A stretch of DNA of 64,000 nucleotides from Rhodobacterales bacterium HKCCE2091 (lineage in GTDB: Bacteria; Pseudomonadota; Alphaproteobacteria; Rhodobacterales; Rhodobacteraceae), in NCBI GenBank assembly GCA_015689685.1, contig WVSL01000009.1, positions 1 to 64,000 on the forward strand. The letters are read 5' to 3'. The notes below the pieces were generated by a model. The model was not told the origin of the DNA. It worked only from the letters and a program-made list of their open reading frames with translations, and searched no databases. Made by a program: the position numbers and the translations under genes. The number at the start of each line of letters is the position of its first letter. Within the stretch, counting starts at the first letter, position 1. Positions 1 to 10,213 of the stretch are shown here, piece by piece.

Positions 1-615
1 GAGGCCGCCGCCGCCGACCGCGCGATCGAGGCCGCCGAGGCCGGGGCCGTCGCGCCGCCGCCGATCGAGGGGCCGCCGCAATGCGACTGGTCCCTGCGCG
101 CCGACCTCTGGTCCGGGCCGGTGCGGCCGCGCGGGGCCGCCGGCTTCGCCTCGCCCCGCCGGATCTCGGACGCGATCACCGTGTTCCACGACGACCCCGC
201 GCCCGAGATCGCGATCCGCCAGGTCCGCACCGCCCCCGGCCGCTACGCGGTGACGCTTGAGGTGTTCGGGTTCGGCGGCAGCTTCGTGTCGCTGGTGCAG
301 GATCTGCCCGAAACCGCGCTTTCGGGTCTTTCACGGCAGCATTTCTTCCGCGTCGCGCTGCGCCTCGCGTCGGACCGCCCGCCCGCGATCTACGCGCGGC
401 TGAACCTGCAGCACGGGCCGAACATGGAGCAGCTCCTGCGGGAAATGCCGGTGTCGGGCGGGCAGGCGCTGGCGGAGTTCGACCTTGCCTACACCACGAT
501 CAACGAGAAGCGGATGGAGAAGATCTGGCTCGACCTGATCTTCGAGAACCCGGCGATGACGCGGGTCGAGATCGCGGACATGACCATCGCCCGCGCCCCC
601 CGCGCGGATATCTGA
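1..615 (+). CDS. DUF6478-like protein (5' truncated by window edge)
   Basis: The reading frame is open from base 1 and stops with TGA at 613-615, so the true start lies outside the window; at least 204 residues are present. The N-terminal visible part is Ala/Glu/Pro-rich, then a compact domain begins around CDWSLRADLW and ends with ENPAMTRVEIADMTIARAP. This resembles the DUF6478 proteins common in Rhodobacteraceae, which have no known function; that match is from memory. No signal peptide or membrane segment can be judged because the start is missing. The next gene begins 11 bases downstream, suggesting one transcript. Confidence 0.75.
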   Translation, partial: EAAAADRAIEAAEAGAVAPPPIEGPPQCDWSLRADLWSGPVRPRGAAGFASPRRISDAITVFHDDPAPEIAIRQVRTAPGRYAVTLEVFGFGGSFVSLVQDLPETALSGLSRQHFFRVALRLASDRPPAIYARLNLQHGPNMEQLLREMPVSGGQALAEFDLAYTTINEKRMEKIWLDLIFENPAMTRVEIADMTIARAPRADI

Positions 616-626
616 GAGGGCCGGGG

Positions 627-986
627 ATGACCGAGCTGACATTGACGCGGATCGGGCTGAAGGCCGGGCGCTACGAGGCGATGCTGGACGGCGCGGGCCC
701 GGTGCCGGTGATCGAGTTCGTGCATCTCGACCGGGTGATCGCGACCGCGGAGGTGAGCGAGGCGGGCGACGGCCGCCACCGCCTTGCCGCGACCCTGCCG
801 GCTGCGCTGATCTCGGACGGGGTGCAGGTCGTCACCCTGCGCTCGGCCGCCGACGGGACGGTGCTGGACCGGCTGACGATCCTGGCCGGGACCGGGCTAG
901 AGGACGATTTCCGCGCGGAACTGGCGCTGCTGCGGGACGAGGTCGAGGTGCTGAAGCGCGCGGTGCGACGCCTCGCGGGCGATTGA
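627..986 (+). CDS. Unknown protein, 119 aa, C-terminal coiled coil
   Basis: I do not recognise a family. The ATG at 627 follows a GAGAGGGCCGGGG purine-rich stretch, and the gene lies 11 bases after the DUF6478-like gene, so the two are probably co-transcribed. Residues 1-95 look like an all-beta domain (alternating hydrophobic strands, few charges). The last 25 residues (DFRAELALLRDEVEVLKRAV) form a heptad-like helix that could be a short coiled coil for oligomerisation. No signal peptide, transmembrane segment or cysteine is present, so a cytoplasmic protein is expected. Codon use matches the neighbours. Confidence 0.7.
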   Translation: MTELTLTRIGLKAGRYEAMLDGAGPVPVIEFVHLDRVIATAEVSEAGDGRHRLAATLPAALISDGVQVVTLRSAADGTVLDRLTILAGTGLEDDFRAELALLRDEVEVLKRAVRRLAGD

Positions 987-1018
987 CCGCGACCCCGTGC
1001 CAGCCGCGCGGGCGTTGA

Positions 1019-3118
<2,100 letters not shown>

Positions 3119-3616
3119 GGTTTTCGCGGGCGGGGTGAAACCCGCCGTTGCCGCCGTTCGTGGCTTTCTGCCGGGTCCGTGTCTGTTGACGGTTCCGAAA
3201 CCCTTGCCGGGTTAGGGAGTACCGCGCGTAGCGAGTTCCCGGTTGTCATACCGCCATCCCGGCGGGCCGGGTCTGCGCCGCAGGATTCCGTTGCGTAACG
3301 AGTTTGATGCCTTCCCCTGCCGGGGTGGGGTGTCCGGTCACGAGTGGGGGCAGCGCCCGTCGTGGCGCTGCCCTTTCATCGCCCCGGCATCTCCGGTTCT
3401 CAGAAAAACTTCCGCCGCCCGGAAACTTCCGTCGCGGGGCCTTCGTGTCTGTGGATGTGCCGCCCGGAAACGAGCCGGCACTGGCGCGTCCCAGGACTGC
3501 CGGCGACCCCCTCCGCGGGCGCCGGGACGCGCCGCGCAGACGCGACCGGGCCATGACGGCCCGGACCGCCATTCACGCCAGGAGGACCGCACAGCCGGTC
3601 CGGAAAGGACGACGAC
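3119..3616. other. 498-base intergenic stretch with terminator and possible small RNA
   Basis: No convincing protein gene lies here; open frames in this stretch are low-complexity Arg/Pro shadows. A TTGACG box at 3186-3191 could be a promoter -35, followed by a small hairpin (GGGAG...TTCCC near 3215-3240). A perfect 10-bp hairpin followed by TTT lies at 3348-3376. Together these could mark a small RNA of roughly 150 bases, or the hairpin may simply end the fadH transcript. Between 3400 and 3470 the sequence AACTTCCG occurs twice about 20 bases apart, and GGAAAC occurs near a CGTGTC 17 bases later, faintly like an ECF-sigma promoter for the gene at 3617. Confidence 0.4.
3348..3376 (+). terminator. 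Intrinsic terminator-like hairpin
   Basis: GGGCAGCGCC (3348-3357) pairs perfectly with GGCGCTGCCC (3364-3373) around a 6-base loop, followed by TTTC. The other strand has no T run after the stem, so it would act on rightward transcripts: either the fadH message, 230 bases after its stop, or a separate small RNA. Confidence 0.6.
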
Positions 3617-4030
3617 ATGAAGACCCTCGCAACCACCGCCGCCATCCTCGCACTCGGAACCGGCGCGGCGCTTGCCGAAGCCCATGCCGCCCCGATGGTC
3701 GAAGCCTCGGACCAGAGCGTGGCCAACGGCATCGTCAGCGCCGACATGATCATGGCCCCGGAAAACGGCTGGATGGTCGTGCATCGCACCGACGCGGACA
3801 TGGCCCCCGGCCCGGTCGTCGGCTACGCGCCCCTGCGCGCGGGCGAGAACATCGACGTCGCCGCGATCCTGACCGAGGACGTGGCGCCGGGCGACATGCT
3901 GATGCTGATGGTCCACTCCGAGGCCGGCGGCATGACCACGGGCGCCTTCGAGTACACGCTCGGCGCGACCGAGGACGGCCCGATCCGGGTCGACGACCAG
4001 CTTGTCATGACGGTCGTCACCGCGCAGTGA
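3617..4030 (+). CDS. Secreted DUF7282-like protein
   Basis: The 137-residue product begins with a clear Sec signal peptide (MKTLATTAAILALGTGAALA, cleavage likely after AEAHA). The mature part is a single beta-rich domain with motifs such as NGWMVVHRTD, GPVVGYAPL and DGPIRVDD, the pattern of DUF7282 domains found in exported proteins of Rhodobacteraceae; function unknown, family call from memory. An AAAGGACG ribosome site precedes the ATG. It is methionine- and acid-rich. It is monocistronic, bounded by terminator-like hairpins at 3348 and 4087. Confidence 0.75.
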   Translation: MKTLATTAAILALGTGAALAEAHAAPMVEASDQSVANGIVSADMIMAPENGWMVVHRTDADMAPGPVVGYAPLRAGENIDVAAILTEDVAPGDMLMLMVHSEAGGMTTGAFEYTLGATEDGPIRVDDQLVMTVVTAQ

Positions 4031-4086
4031 GCGGCGGCCGGAACCGGCCAGTGACGAAGCGCTCTGCCCGACGGGTAACGAGTGCG

Positions 4087-4118
4087 GCGGCGTCCCGACC
4101 CCCCGGGGCGCCGCGTTT
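4087..4118 (+). terminator. Probable terminator after the DUF7282-like gene
   Basis: GCGGCGTCCC (4087-4096) pairs with GGGGCGCCGC (4105-4114) through ten pairs including one T-G wobble, then G-TTT. It lies 57 bases after the stop at 4030 and before the leftward GNAT gene. The T run is short, so efficiency is uncertain. Confidence 0.45.
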
Positions 4119-4126
4119 CGCGCGGA

Positions 4127-4585
4127 TCAGAGCGTCCGCGCCATCTCCACCTCGCCGTCGATGATCCGCCCGGTGCGGCTGAACCCGGCGCTTTCGTAGA
4201 GCCGCAGCGCGACCTCGTTCTCCTCCACCGCCGAGGTCACGATCCGCGGCAGGCACATCCCCCGCGCCCAGTCGAAGCAGAGCCCGAGCGCCTCGCGCCC
4301 GTAGCCCTTGCGCTGGTGCTGCGCGGCGATCATCAGCCGCCAGAGATAGGCCGCGTTCGGGTCGTCGCCGTCCTCGAGCTCGTGGATCTGGCGGAAGTCG
4401 ATCAGCGCGAGGAAACCGACCGGCTCGTCGCCGTTCCAGATGCCGAAGGGAAACGCCCCGCCCTCGTAGGGCGCCTGCGCCAGCGTCACCAGGTTCGGCG
4501 CGACGAAACCGCGCTGTTCCTCGGCGATGTCCAGCTTCCACAACCGCCGGATCGTCGCCCGTGTCGGTGGCCTGAGCGCCAGCAT
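4127..4585 (-). CDS. GNAT-family N-acetyltransferase
   Basis: The 152-residue product is a single GNAT domain. The acetyl-CoA loop reads AAQHQRKGYGREAL and is preceded by the usual beta4 strand (AYLWRLMI); the C-terminal SAVEENEVALRLYESAGF segment is the conserved beta5/alpha4 region. The ATG shares one base with the argG stop (TGATG), so it is almost certainly translated by coupling to argG. Its substrate cannot be read from sequence. A longer frame extends upstream through the argG region but is only a shadow of argG. Confidence 0.85.
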   Translation of the reverse strand: MLALRPPTRATIRRLWKLDIAEEQRGFVAPNLVTLAQAPYEGGAFPFGIWNGDEPVGFLALIDFRQIHELEDGDDPNAAYLWRLMIAAQHQRKGYGREALGLCFDWARGMCLPRIVTSAVEENEVALRLYESAGFSRTGRIIDGEVEMARTL

Positions 4586-5808
4586 CAGCCGAGCCTGCGG
4601 TTCCGCGCGGCGATCAGCTTCAGACGAAGCGCGTTGAGCTGGATGAAACCCTGCGCGTCGGTCTGGTCGTAGGCGCCGGCGTCCTCCTCGAAGGTGACGT
4701 GGGCCTCGGAGTAGAGGCTGCGGTCGGACCAGCGGGCGACGGTGCGGGCGGATCCCTTGTAGAGCTTCACGCGCACGGTGCCGGATACGTTTTCCTGGCT
4801 CTTGTCGATCAGCGCCTGGAGCATCTCGCGTTCCGGGCTGAACCAGAAGCCGTTGTAGATCAGCTCCGCGTAGCGCGGCATGATCGAATCCTTGAGGTGG
4901 CCGGAACCGGAATCCAGCGTGATCTGCTCGATCCCGCGATGGGCTTCCAGCAGAACCGTGCCGCCCGGCGTTTCGTAGATGCCGCGGGATTTCATGCCGA
5001 CGAAGCGGTTTTCCACGAGGTCGAGGATGCCGACGCCGTGCCTGCCGCCGAGCTCGTTGAGCCGGGTCAGGATAGCCGCGGGGCTCATCGCCTCGCCGTT
5101 GATCGCCACCGCGTCGCCCTTTTCGAAGGTGATTTCCACCATCTCGGGCGTGTCCGGTGCGTCCTCGGGGCGGATGATCCGCTGCAGGACGTAGTCGGGC
5201 GCTTCCTCCGCCGGGTCCTCCAGCACGCGGCCCTCGGACGAGGTATGCAGCAGGTTGGCGTCGACGCTGAACGGCGCCTCGCCGCGCTTGTTCTTCGCGA
5301 TCGGGATCTGGTGCTGTTCGGCGAACTCGATCAGCTTCGTCCGGCTCGACAGGTCCCATTCCCGCCACGGCGCGATGACCTTGATGTCGGGATTGAGCGC
5401 GTAGGCGCTGAGTTCGAAGCGGACCTGGTCGTTGCCCTTGCCGGTCGCGCCGTGGGCGACGGCGTCGGCCCCGGTCTCTGCCGCGATCTCCACCAGCCGC
5501 TTGGAAATCAGCGGCCGCGCGATGGAGGTGCCGAGCAGGTAGAGCCCTTCGTATAGCGCGTTGGCGCGGAACATCGGGAACACGAAATCGCGCACGAATT
5601 CCTCGCGCACGTCCTCGATGTAGATGTTCTCCGGCCTGATGCCGAGAAGTTCCGCCTTCTGTCGCGCCGGTTCCAGTTCCTCGCCCTGGCCGAGATCGGC
5701 GGTGAAGGTCACCACCTCGCAGCCATACTCGGTCTGCAGCCACTTCAGGATGATCGAGGTATCGAGCCCGCCGGAATAGGCCAGCACGACTTTCTTCGGC
5801 GCGGTCAT
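4585..5808 (-). CDS. argG: Argininosuccinate synthase
   Basis: ArgG joins citrulline and aspartate using ATP, the penultimate step of arginine synthesis. The 407-residue length is normal for the family. The ATP-pyrophosphatase loop AYSGGLDTS sits at residues 10-18, and further family motifs include [13 protein letters not shown] and the aspartate/citrulline-binding region. I chose the ATG at 5808 (MTAPKKVV) because it has a GGGGGG ribosome site 5 bases upstream and gives the standard N-terminus; the frame runs 23 residues further upstream with no support. A GNAT gene follows with a one-base overlap. Confidence 0.96.
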   Translation of the reverse strand: MTAPKKVVLAYSGGLDTSIILKWLQTEYGCEVVTFTADLGQGEELEPARQKAELLGIRPENIYIEDVREEFVRDFVFPMFRANALYEGLYLLGTSIARPLISKRLVEIAAETGADAVAHGATGKGNDQVRFELSAYALNPDIKVIAPWREWDLSSRTKLIEFAEQHQIPIAKNKRGEAPFSVDANLLHTSSEGRVLEDPAEEAPDYVLQRIIRPEDAPDTPEMVEITFEKGDAVAINGEAMSPAAILTRLNELGGRHGVGILDLVENRFVGMKSRGIYETPGGTVLLEAHRGIEQITLDSGSGHLKDSIMPRYAELIYNGFWFSPEREMLQALIDKSQENVSGTVRVKLYKGSARTVARWSDRSLYSEAHVTFEEDAGAYDQTDAQGFIQLNALRLKLIAARNRRLG

Positions 5809-5900
5809 GGAACCCCCCGGGCATTTGTCGTTGACAGGCCGCGCCGATACCGGGTTTTCCATGCGGGGGCAAGGCAAGCTGCGGTCGGAGAGGTGTCGGC

Positions 5901-6677
5901 GTGGAGTACGGAATGCGGCTCACGGGCCATGTCGTGGCGCAGGTGCGCGGCAATCTCGGCGAAGCGGCGAAGCTGACGCTTCTGCCCTACGCGGGCGTCA
6001 TGGCGCTGGCGTTCTGGCTCGGCGCGCGGTCAGTCGGGCTGATGGATGCCGCCCGGACCGGGGCGCCACCCGCGAACGGCATGTTCCCGACGCTGCCGTT
6101 CCTCGCGTTCCTCCTCGGCGCGCCGGTGCTGCTGGCCTGGGCGGCGGTCGGCTGGCACCGCTACGTCCTGCTGGAGGAGCGGGGCCGCGGTGTGGTGCCG
6201 GCCTTCGACGGGTCGCGCGTCTGGGGCTACATCTGGCGGGTCCTGCTGATCTTCCTGCTGATCGTGATCGCGGTGATCGTGGTCGCGCTTGTCATCGGCA
6301 TCGTCGCCGCCGCCCTGTCCGGCGCCGGGGCGATGGGCGAACCGGGGCTCGTGCTGCTGTTCGGTCTGGGGCTGAACCTCGCCGGGTCGTGGATGTTCGT
6401 CCGCTTCGGGCTGATCCTGCCGGCAAGCGCCGTCGGCCACCCGCTGCGGCTTGGCGAAAGCTGGACCGCGACGTCCGAGGTGTCGGGCGAGATCCTGGTT
6501 CCGATCGTTGCCTTCCTGCTGGTCTTCGGGCTGATCCCGCAGATCATCGGGCTGGTGATCGGCGGGCTGGCGGCGGCGCTGGTGAGCGTCGCGGTCGGCT
6601 GGCTTCAGATGCTCGCCAACCTCGCGCTGCTGACCACTCTGTTCGGGAACCGGGTCGAGGGCCGGGCGCTGAACTAG
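5901..6677 (+). CDS. Multi-pass inner membrane protein, function unknown
   Basis: The 258-residue product has about six hydrophobic segments, near residues 25-42, 66-86, 112-138, 146-168, 196-216 and 218-245, and few conserved polar residues. It resembles uncharacterised membrane proteins of Rhodobacteraceae with a glycerophosphodiester-phosphodiesterase-membrane-domain look, but I cannot name a family securely. Two starts are possible: GTG at 5901 with GGAGAGG upstream, or ATG at 5913 with GGAG upstream; both are plausible. Its stop overlaps the stop of the convergent Hpt gene by three bases. Confidence 0.75.
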   Translation: MEYGMRLTGHVVAQVRGNLGEAAKLTLLPYAGVMALAFWLGARSVGLMDAARTGAPPANGMFPTLPFLAFLLGAPVLLAWAAVGWHRYVLLEERGRGVVPAFDGSRVWGYIWRVLLIFLLIVIAVIVVALVIGIVAAALSGAGAMGEPGLVLLFGLGLNLAGSWMFVRFGLILPASAVGHPLRLGESWTATSEVSGEILVPIVAFLLVFGLIPQIIGLVIGGLAAALVSVAVGWLQMLANLALLTTLFGNRVEGRALN

Positions 6678-7000
6678 GCGGCGTCGAACAGCCCGTCGAT
6701 TTCGCGGAGCGAGGCGGCGAAGTCGCGCGCCAGCGCGTCGAGGTCGACCGGGTCGCCCGCCTTCGCCCGCGCCTCGGCGGTGGAGCAGGATCGGGCGAAT
6801 CCTTCGAGACCGAGATTCGCGGCGGACCCGCGCAGGAAGTGGAAATCGGCCGGCGCGCGCGCGTCGGTGCCGGACAGGGCGGCCAGTTTCTCCTCGATCT
6901 CGGAGATGAAGATCTGCCCGACCTCGGCGAAATCCTCGTCGCCGAGTTCCTCGCGCAGTTCCTGCACCCGGTCCCAGTCGATCATCTGTCCGTCCATCAA
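6674..7000 (-). CDS. Hpt-domain phosphotransfer protein
   Basis: The 108-residue product is a free-standing histidine phosphotransfer domain. The phosphorylatable histidine is His54 in FHFLRGSAANLGLEGF, matching the Hpt consensus H-x-x-[KR]-G-[SA]. Such proteins shuttle phosphate between receiver domains in phosphorelays. It is transcribed divergently from the receiver-SpoIIE gene at 7128, with 127 bases between, which suggests that gene's receiver as a partner. No histidine kinase lies nearby, so the kinase must be encoded elsewhere. Confidence 0.88.
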   Translation of the reverse strand: MMDGQMIDWDRVQELREELGDEDFAEVGQIFISEIEEKLAALSGTDARAPADFHFLRGSAANLGLEGFARSCSTAEARAKAGDPVDLDALARDFAASLREIDGLFDAA

Positions 7001-7127
7001 TCGCCCCCGACGACACGGATGCGGAGCCTAGGGCCGGGCCGGTTAACGGTTTCCGACCGGCGGCGGGGCAATTCGGTCGAATTCGCGCATTCACGCGGCA
7101 TTAAGCCTGGCGCGTATTCCTGCGCCC

Positions 7128-8483
7128 GTGCGCCAGCGAAAGGCACCGACGTTGCGGCCCGATTCCCCGCCCCAGATCCCCGGCCCGCCCGGCGACGCCG
7201 CGACCGGCGCGCTGCCGGTGCTGGTGGTCAACGACAGCCCGTCGCAACGGCGGCTGCTGGCGGCGCTTTTGCGGCGGGGCGGTTACGACGTGCTGACCTT
7301 CTCGGATGCCGACGCCGCGTTGCCGGCGCTGGAACGGGTCGGCGGCTGCGTGGTGATCTGCGACTGGATGATGCCCGGCCTGTCGGGACCGGAATTCTGC
7401 ACCCGGGTCCGCGCCATGAAGCGGGAGGATTACGCCTACATCGTCATCCTGACCTCGATCCAGGACAAGGAATCGACCGCCCACGCGCTGGATGTCGGGG
7501 CCGACGATTTCCTGACCAAGCCGGTCAACACGCACGAGCTTCGCGCGCGCCTGCGTGCGGGCGCCCGCGTGGTCGAGATGCAGGCCGAGGTGCTGCGCCA
7601 GAACCGTCTGTCCGCCGCCGCGCTCAGGGAACTGACGGCGGTCTACGACGCGATCGACCGCGATCTCGCGCAGGCGCGGCAGTTGCAGCATGCGCTCCTG
7701 CCCCCGCCCGAGGTCGATTTCGGCACCGCGCGGGCGGGGTTTAAGCTCCGGTCGGCGGGCAAGGTCGGCGGCGATCTGGTCGGGCATTTCCCGGCCGGGC
7801 CGGGCCGCGTCGGGCTGTTCGCGCTCGACGTGTCAGGCCACGGCGTGACCTCGGCGCTGCTGACCGCGCGGCTGGCGGGCATGTTCTCCAACGCCTCGAC
7901 CGGCGGCAACGTCACCCGCGACCGCGACGCGACCGGGGCCGAACGGCCGCGCGACCCCGCCCGCATCGCCGCCGAGATCAACCGCAGGCTCCTGGCGGAG
8001 ATCGAGACGGAGCTGTACCTGACGCTCTGCCTCGCCGTGCTGGACCTCGCGACCGGGGCCGTGGACCTGGTGCAGGCGGGGCACCCGTTTCCCTACCACA
8101 TCCGCCCCGGCGCGCCGCCACAGCCGGTGGCCGAGACCGGGATGCCGGTCGGGCTGCTGTTCGAGGCGGATTACCACTCGGTCCGGCTGACGCTCGCGCC
8201 CGGCGACCGGCTGCTGCTGCATTCGGACGGCTTCGTGGAATGCCCCGGCCCGGACGGCGCGATGCTTGGCGAGGAGGGGCTTGCCGGAATGCTCGGGTCC
8301 TGTTCCCGTCACGGCCCGGCGGAATGCCTCGACATGCTGATCGACCGGCTCGCGGATTTCGCGGGCACCCGCGATTTCCCCGACGACGTGTCGGCGCTGC
8401 TGCTCGACTACCTAGGCCCCGCCGGGATGGCCGCGGATCGGCGCGACCCCGGGGGCCCCGAGGATCGCCGCGGCGCGCCGTAG
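7128..8483 (+). CDS. Response regulator fused to SpoIIE/PP2C-type phosphatase
   Basis: Residues about 29-145 form a CheY-like receiver: acidic Asp36, phosphoacceptor Asp79 (VVICDWMMPG), Thr109 and Lys131 (LTKP). A short helical linker (150-185) leads to a SpoIIE-type serine phosphatase domain with metal motifs KVGGDLVG and FALDVSGHG and a C-terminal DDVSALLLDY. Such fusions typically dephosphorylate anti-anti-sigma (STAS) proteins in partner-switching stress pathways; no STAS or anti-sigma gene is nearby, so that target is inferred. The GTG at 7128 is the best in-frame start but has a weak ribosome site. The last 23 residues overlap the convergent Nudix gene by 72 bases. Confidence 0.88.
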   Translation: MRQRKAPTLRPDSPPQIPGPPGDAATGALPVLVVNDSPSQRRLLAALLRRGGYDVLTFSDADAALPALERVGGCVVICDWMMPGLSGPEFCTRVRAMKREDYAYIVILTSIQDKESTAHALDVGADDFLTKPVNTHELRARLRAGARVVEMQAEVLRQNRLSAAALRELTAVYDAIDRDLAQARQLQHALLPPPEVDFGTARAGFKLRSAGKVGGDLVGHFPAGPGRVGLFALDVSGHGVTSALLTARLAGMFSNASTGGNVTRDRDATGAERPRDPARIAAEINRRLLAEIETELYLTLCLAVLDLATGAVDLVQAGHPFPYHIRPGAPPQPVAETGMPVGLLFEADYHSVRLTLAPGDRLLLHSDGFVECPGPDGAMLGEEGLAGMLGSCSRHGPAECLDMLIDRLADFAGTRDFPDDVSALLLDYLGPAGMAADRRDPGGPEDRRGAP

Positions 8484-8900
8484 GAAATGGCGGTCGCCGG
8501 ACACGGCCAGGCGCCCGGCGGCCTCGCCCCATGACATTGGGATCGCCCAGTGCCCCGGTTCCAGCGGTGGCCCAGCGCGGCGACCCGCATGGGCGAGGTA
8601 GATGTGGCAGAGCTTTTCCGCCCACCGGTCGTATTCCGGCATGTAGGTGAAGCGCCGGAACATGCCGAGCCGCCGCGCGCCGTGGATACGGTAGCCGGTT
8701 TCCTCCATCACCTCGCGGTGCAGCGCGGCGACCGGCTGCTCGCCCGGATCGATGCCGCCGCCGGGCAACTGGAACTCGGGCCAGGGATCTTCCTGCGCGG
8801 TCACGAGAACGCCGTCGCCGATGGTGACGACGGCGTAGATGCCGGGCCGGGGCGAGTAGCGGCGGCCCGGTTCCGGCGGGGATCCGAAACGGCGGTTCAT
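8412..8900 (-). CDS. Nudix hydrolase
   Basis: The 162-residue protein carries a full Nudix box: GGGIDPGEQPVAAL then HREVMEETGY, matching GX5EX7REUXEEXGU. Nudix enzymes cleave nucleoside diphosphates linked to another group; the substrate here is unknown. The ATG at 8900 (MNRRFGSPP) is favoured over an in-frame one 12 residues upstream, because the N-terminus fits and the upstream residues are low complexity. The C-terminal 24 codons overlap the end of the phosphatase gene on the other strand. Confidence 0.88.
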   Translation of the reverse strand: MNRRFGSPPEPGRRYSPRPGIYAVVTIGDGVLVTAQEDPWPEFQLPGGGIDPGEQPVAALHREVMEETGYRIHGARRLGMFRRFTYMPEYDRWAEKLCHIYLAHAGRRAGPPLEPGHWAIPMSWGEAAGRLAVSGDRHFLRRAAAILGAPGVAPIRGHPGGA

Positions 8901-8965
8901 GGCGCCAGCCCTAGCGCCGCGCGCGCCCCTGTTCAACGGCTGCCGGCTGCGCTAAGGGGCGCGGC

Positions 8966-9925
8966 ATGACCGACACCCCGGATCCGATCGCCACCGCCGC
9001 CCGCGTGCTGCGCATAGAGGGCGCCGCCGTGGCCGCGCTCGCCGACGCGCTGCCGGCGGATTTCGCGGCCGCGGTCGACGCGATCCTCGGCACCAACGGG
9101 CGGGTGATCCTGTCGGGGATCGGCAAGTCGGGCCATATCGCGCGCAAGATCTCCTCGACCTTCGCCTCGACCGGCACGCCGTCCGCCTTCGTCCACCCCG
9201 CCGAGGCCAGCCACGGCGATCTGGGCATGGTGATGCCCGGCGACCTGGCGATCCTGATCTCCCATTCCGGCGAGACGGCGGAACTGCGCGACATCGTCGC
9301 CCACTGCGCCCGGTTCTCGATCCCGATGATCGGGATCTCGGGCAACGCCGGGTCGACCCTGATGCAGGCCGCGGACTGGCGCCTGACCCTGCCGCCGGTT
9401 GAGGAAGCCTGCATCAACGGGCTCGCGCCGACGACCTCGACCACTCTGACGCTGGCGCTCGGTGACGCGCTCGCCGTCGCGGTGATGGAGCGGCGCGGCT
9501 TTTTGCCCGAGGAATTCCGCACCTACCATCCCGGCGGGCGCCTCGGCGCGCGGCTGGCGAAGGTGGCGCAGCTGATGCACCCGCCGGCCGAACTGCCGCT
9601 GGTCCCCGAGGATGCGCCGATGCCCGAGGCGCTGATCGTGATGAGCGAGAAGGGCTTCGGCGTCGCCGGGGTCACAGGTGCGGGACGGCTGGTCGGCGTC
9701 ATCACCGACGGCGACCTGCGCCGCAACGTCACCCGCCTGTCCGACGCCACCGCGGGCGAGGTCGCGACCCGCAGCCCCCGCGTCATCGGCCCCGACGAAC
9801 TGGCCGCCGAGGCGCTGGCGATCATGTCGCAGAACAAGATCACGGCGCTGTTCGTGATCGACGGCGATGGCGCGCCGCTCGGTCTGATCCACCTGCACGA
9901 CTGCCTGCGCGCGGGGCTCGCCTGA
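8966..9925 (+). CDS. kdsD: Arabinose-5-phosphate isomerase, KpsF/GutQ family
   Basis: The enzyme interconverts ribulose 5-phosphate and arabinose 5-phosphate, the first step to Kdo of lipopolysaccharide. The 319-residue length is typical. An N-terminal SIS domain (about 40-185) contains GIGKSGHIARK, HPAEASHGDLGM and SHSGETAEL, followed by two CBS domains (about 205-318). It lies next to polysaccharide genes, and waaA and lpxK sit elsewhere in the window, consistent with a Kdo role; a capsule-specific KpsF role cannot be excluded. Confidence 0.93.
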   Translation: MTDTPDPIATAARVLRIEGAAVAALADALPADFAAAVDAILGTNGRVILSGIGKSGHIARKISSTFASTGTPSAFVHPAEASHGDLGMVMPGDLAILISHSGETAELRDIVAHCARFSIPMIGISGNAGSTLMQAADWRLTLPPVEEACINGLAPTTSTTLTLALGDALAVAVMERRGFLPEEFRTYHPGGRLGARLAKVAQLMHPPAELPLVPEDAPMPEALIVMSEKGFGVAGVTGAGRLVGVITDGDLRRNVTRLSDATAGEVATRSPRVIGPDELAAEALAIMSQNKITALFVIDGDGAPLGLIHLHDCLRAGLA

Positions 9926-9928
9926 GAT

Positions 9929-10213
9929 TCAGAGCAGGTCCGGCGGGGTTTCCAGGTGGATCGGCCCGGTGCGCGCGGATTCGCGGAAGAAGTCCCGCAG
10001 CGCGCGCGACGCCGCGATCTCGGCGGTCAGGTCGCCGGTCAGCGTGAGCTCGGCGCCGTAGTTCACCAGTTTCTGGGCCAGTTCGCCCAGGAGCCCGGTG
10101 CGCAGGTCCCAGAACTCCGCCGAGAAATCCGACGTGTCGCGGACCAGCTTCCGCCCGGTATCGGCGAAGCTTTCGGCGATCAGGTCCTGGATATCCCGCC
10201 CGGTCGAGATCAT
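9929..10213 (-). CDS. DUF4180-like protein
   Basis: The 94-residue product matches the DUF4180 pattern: SAEFWDLRTGLLGELAQKLV, then a Gly-Asp turn (LTGDLT) and ALRDFFRESARTG near the C-terminus. No function is known for this family. The ATG at 10213 overlaps the ugd stop in ATGA, so it is translationally coupled to ugd. A longer frame upstream of it is only a shadow inside ugd. Its stop lies 3 bases from the convergent kdsD stop. Confidence 0.8.
   Translation of the reverse strand: MISTGRDIQDLIAESFADTGRKLVRDTSDFSAEFWDLRTGLLGELAQKLVNYGAELTLTGDLTAEIAASRALRDFFRESARTGPIHLETPPDLL

Noticed and set aside
7043-7104. Full CtrA site TTAA-N7-TTAA upstream of the receiver-SpoIIE gene
   Set aside because: The two TTAA copies are 58 bases apart, not 11; only a half-site-like TTAAC is present.
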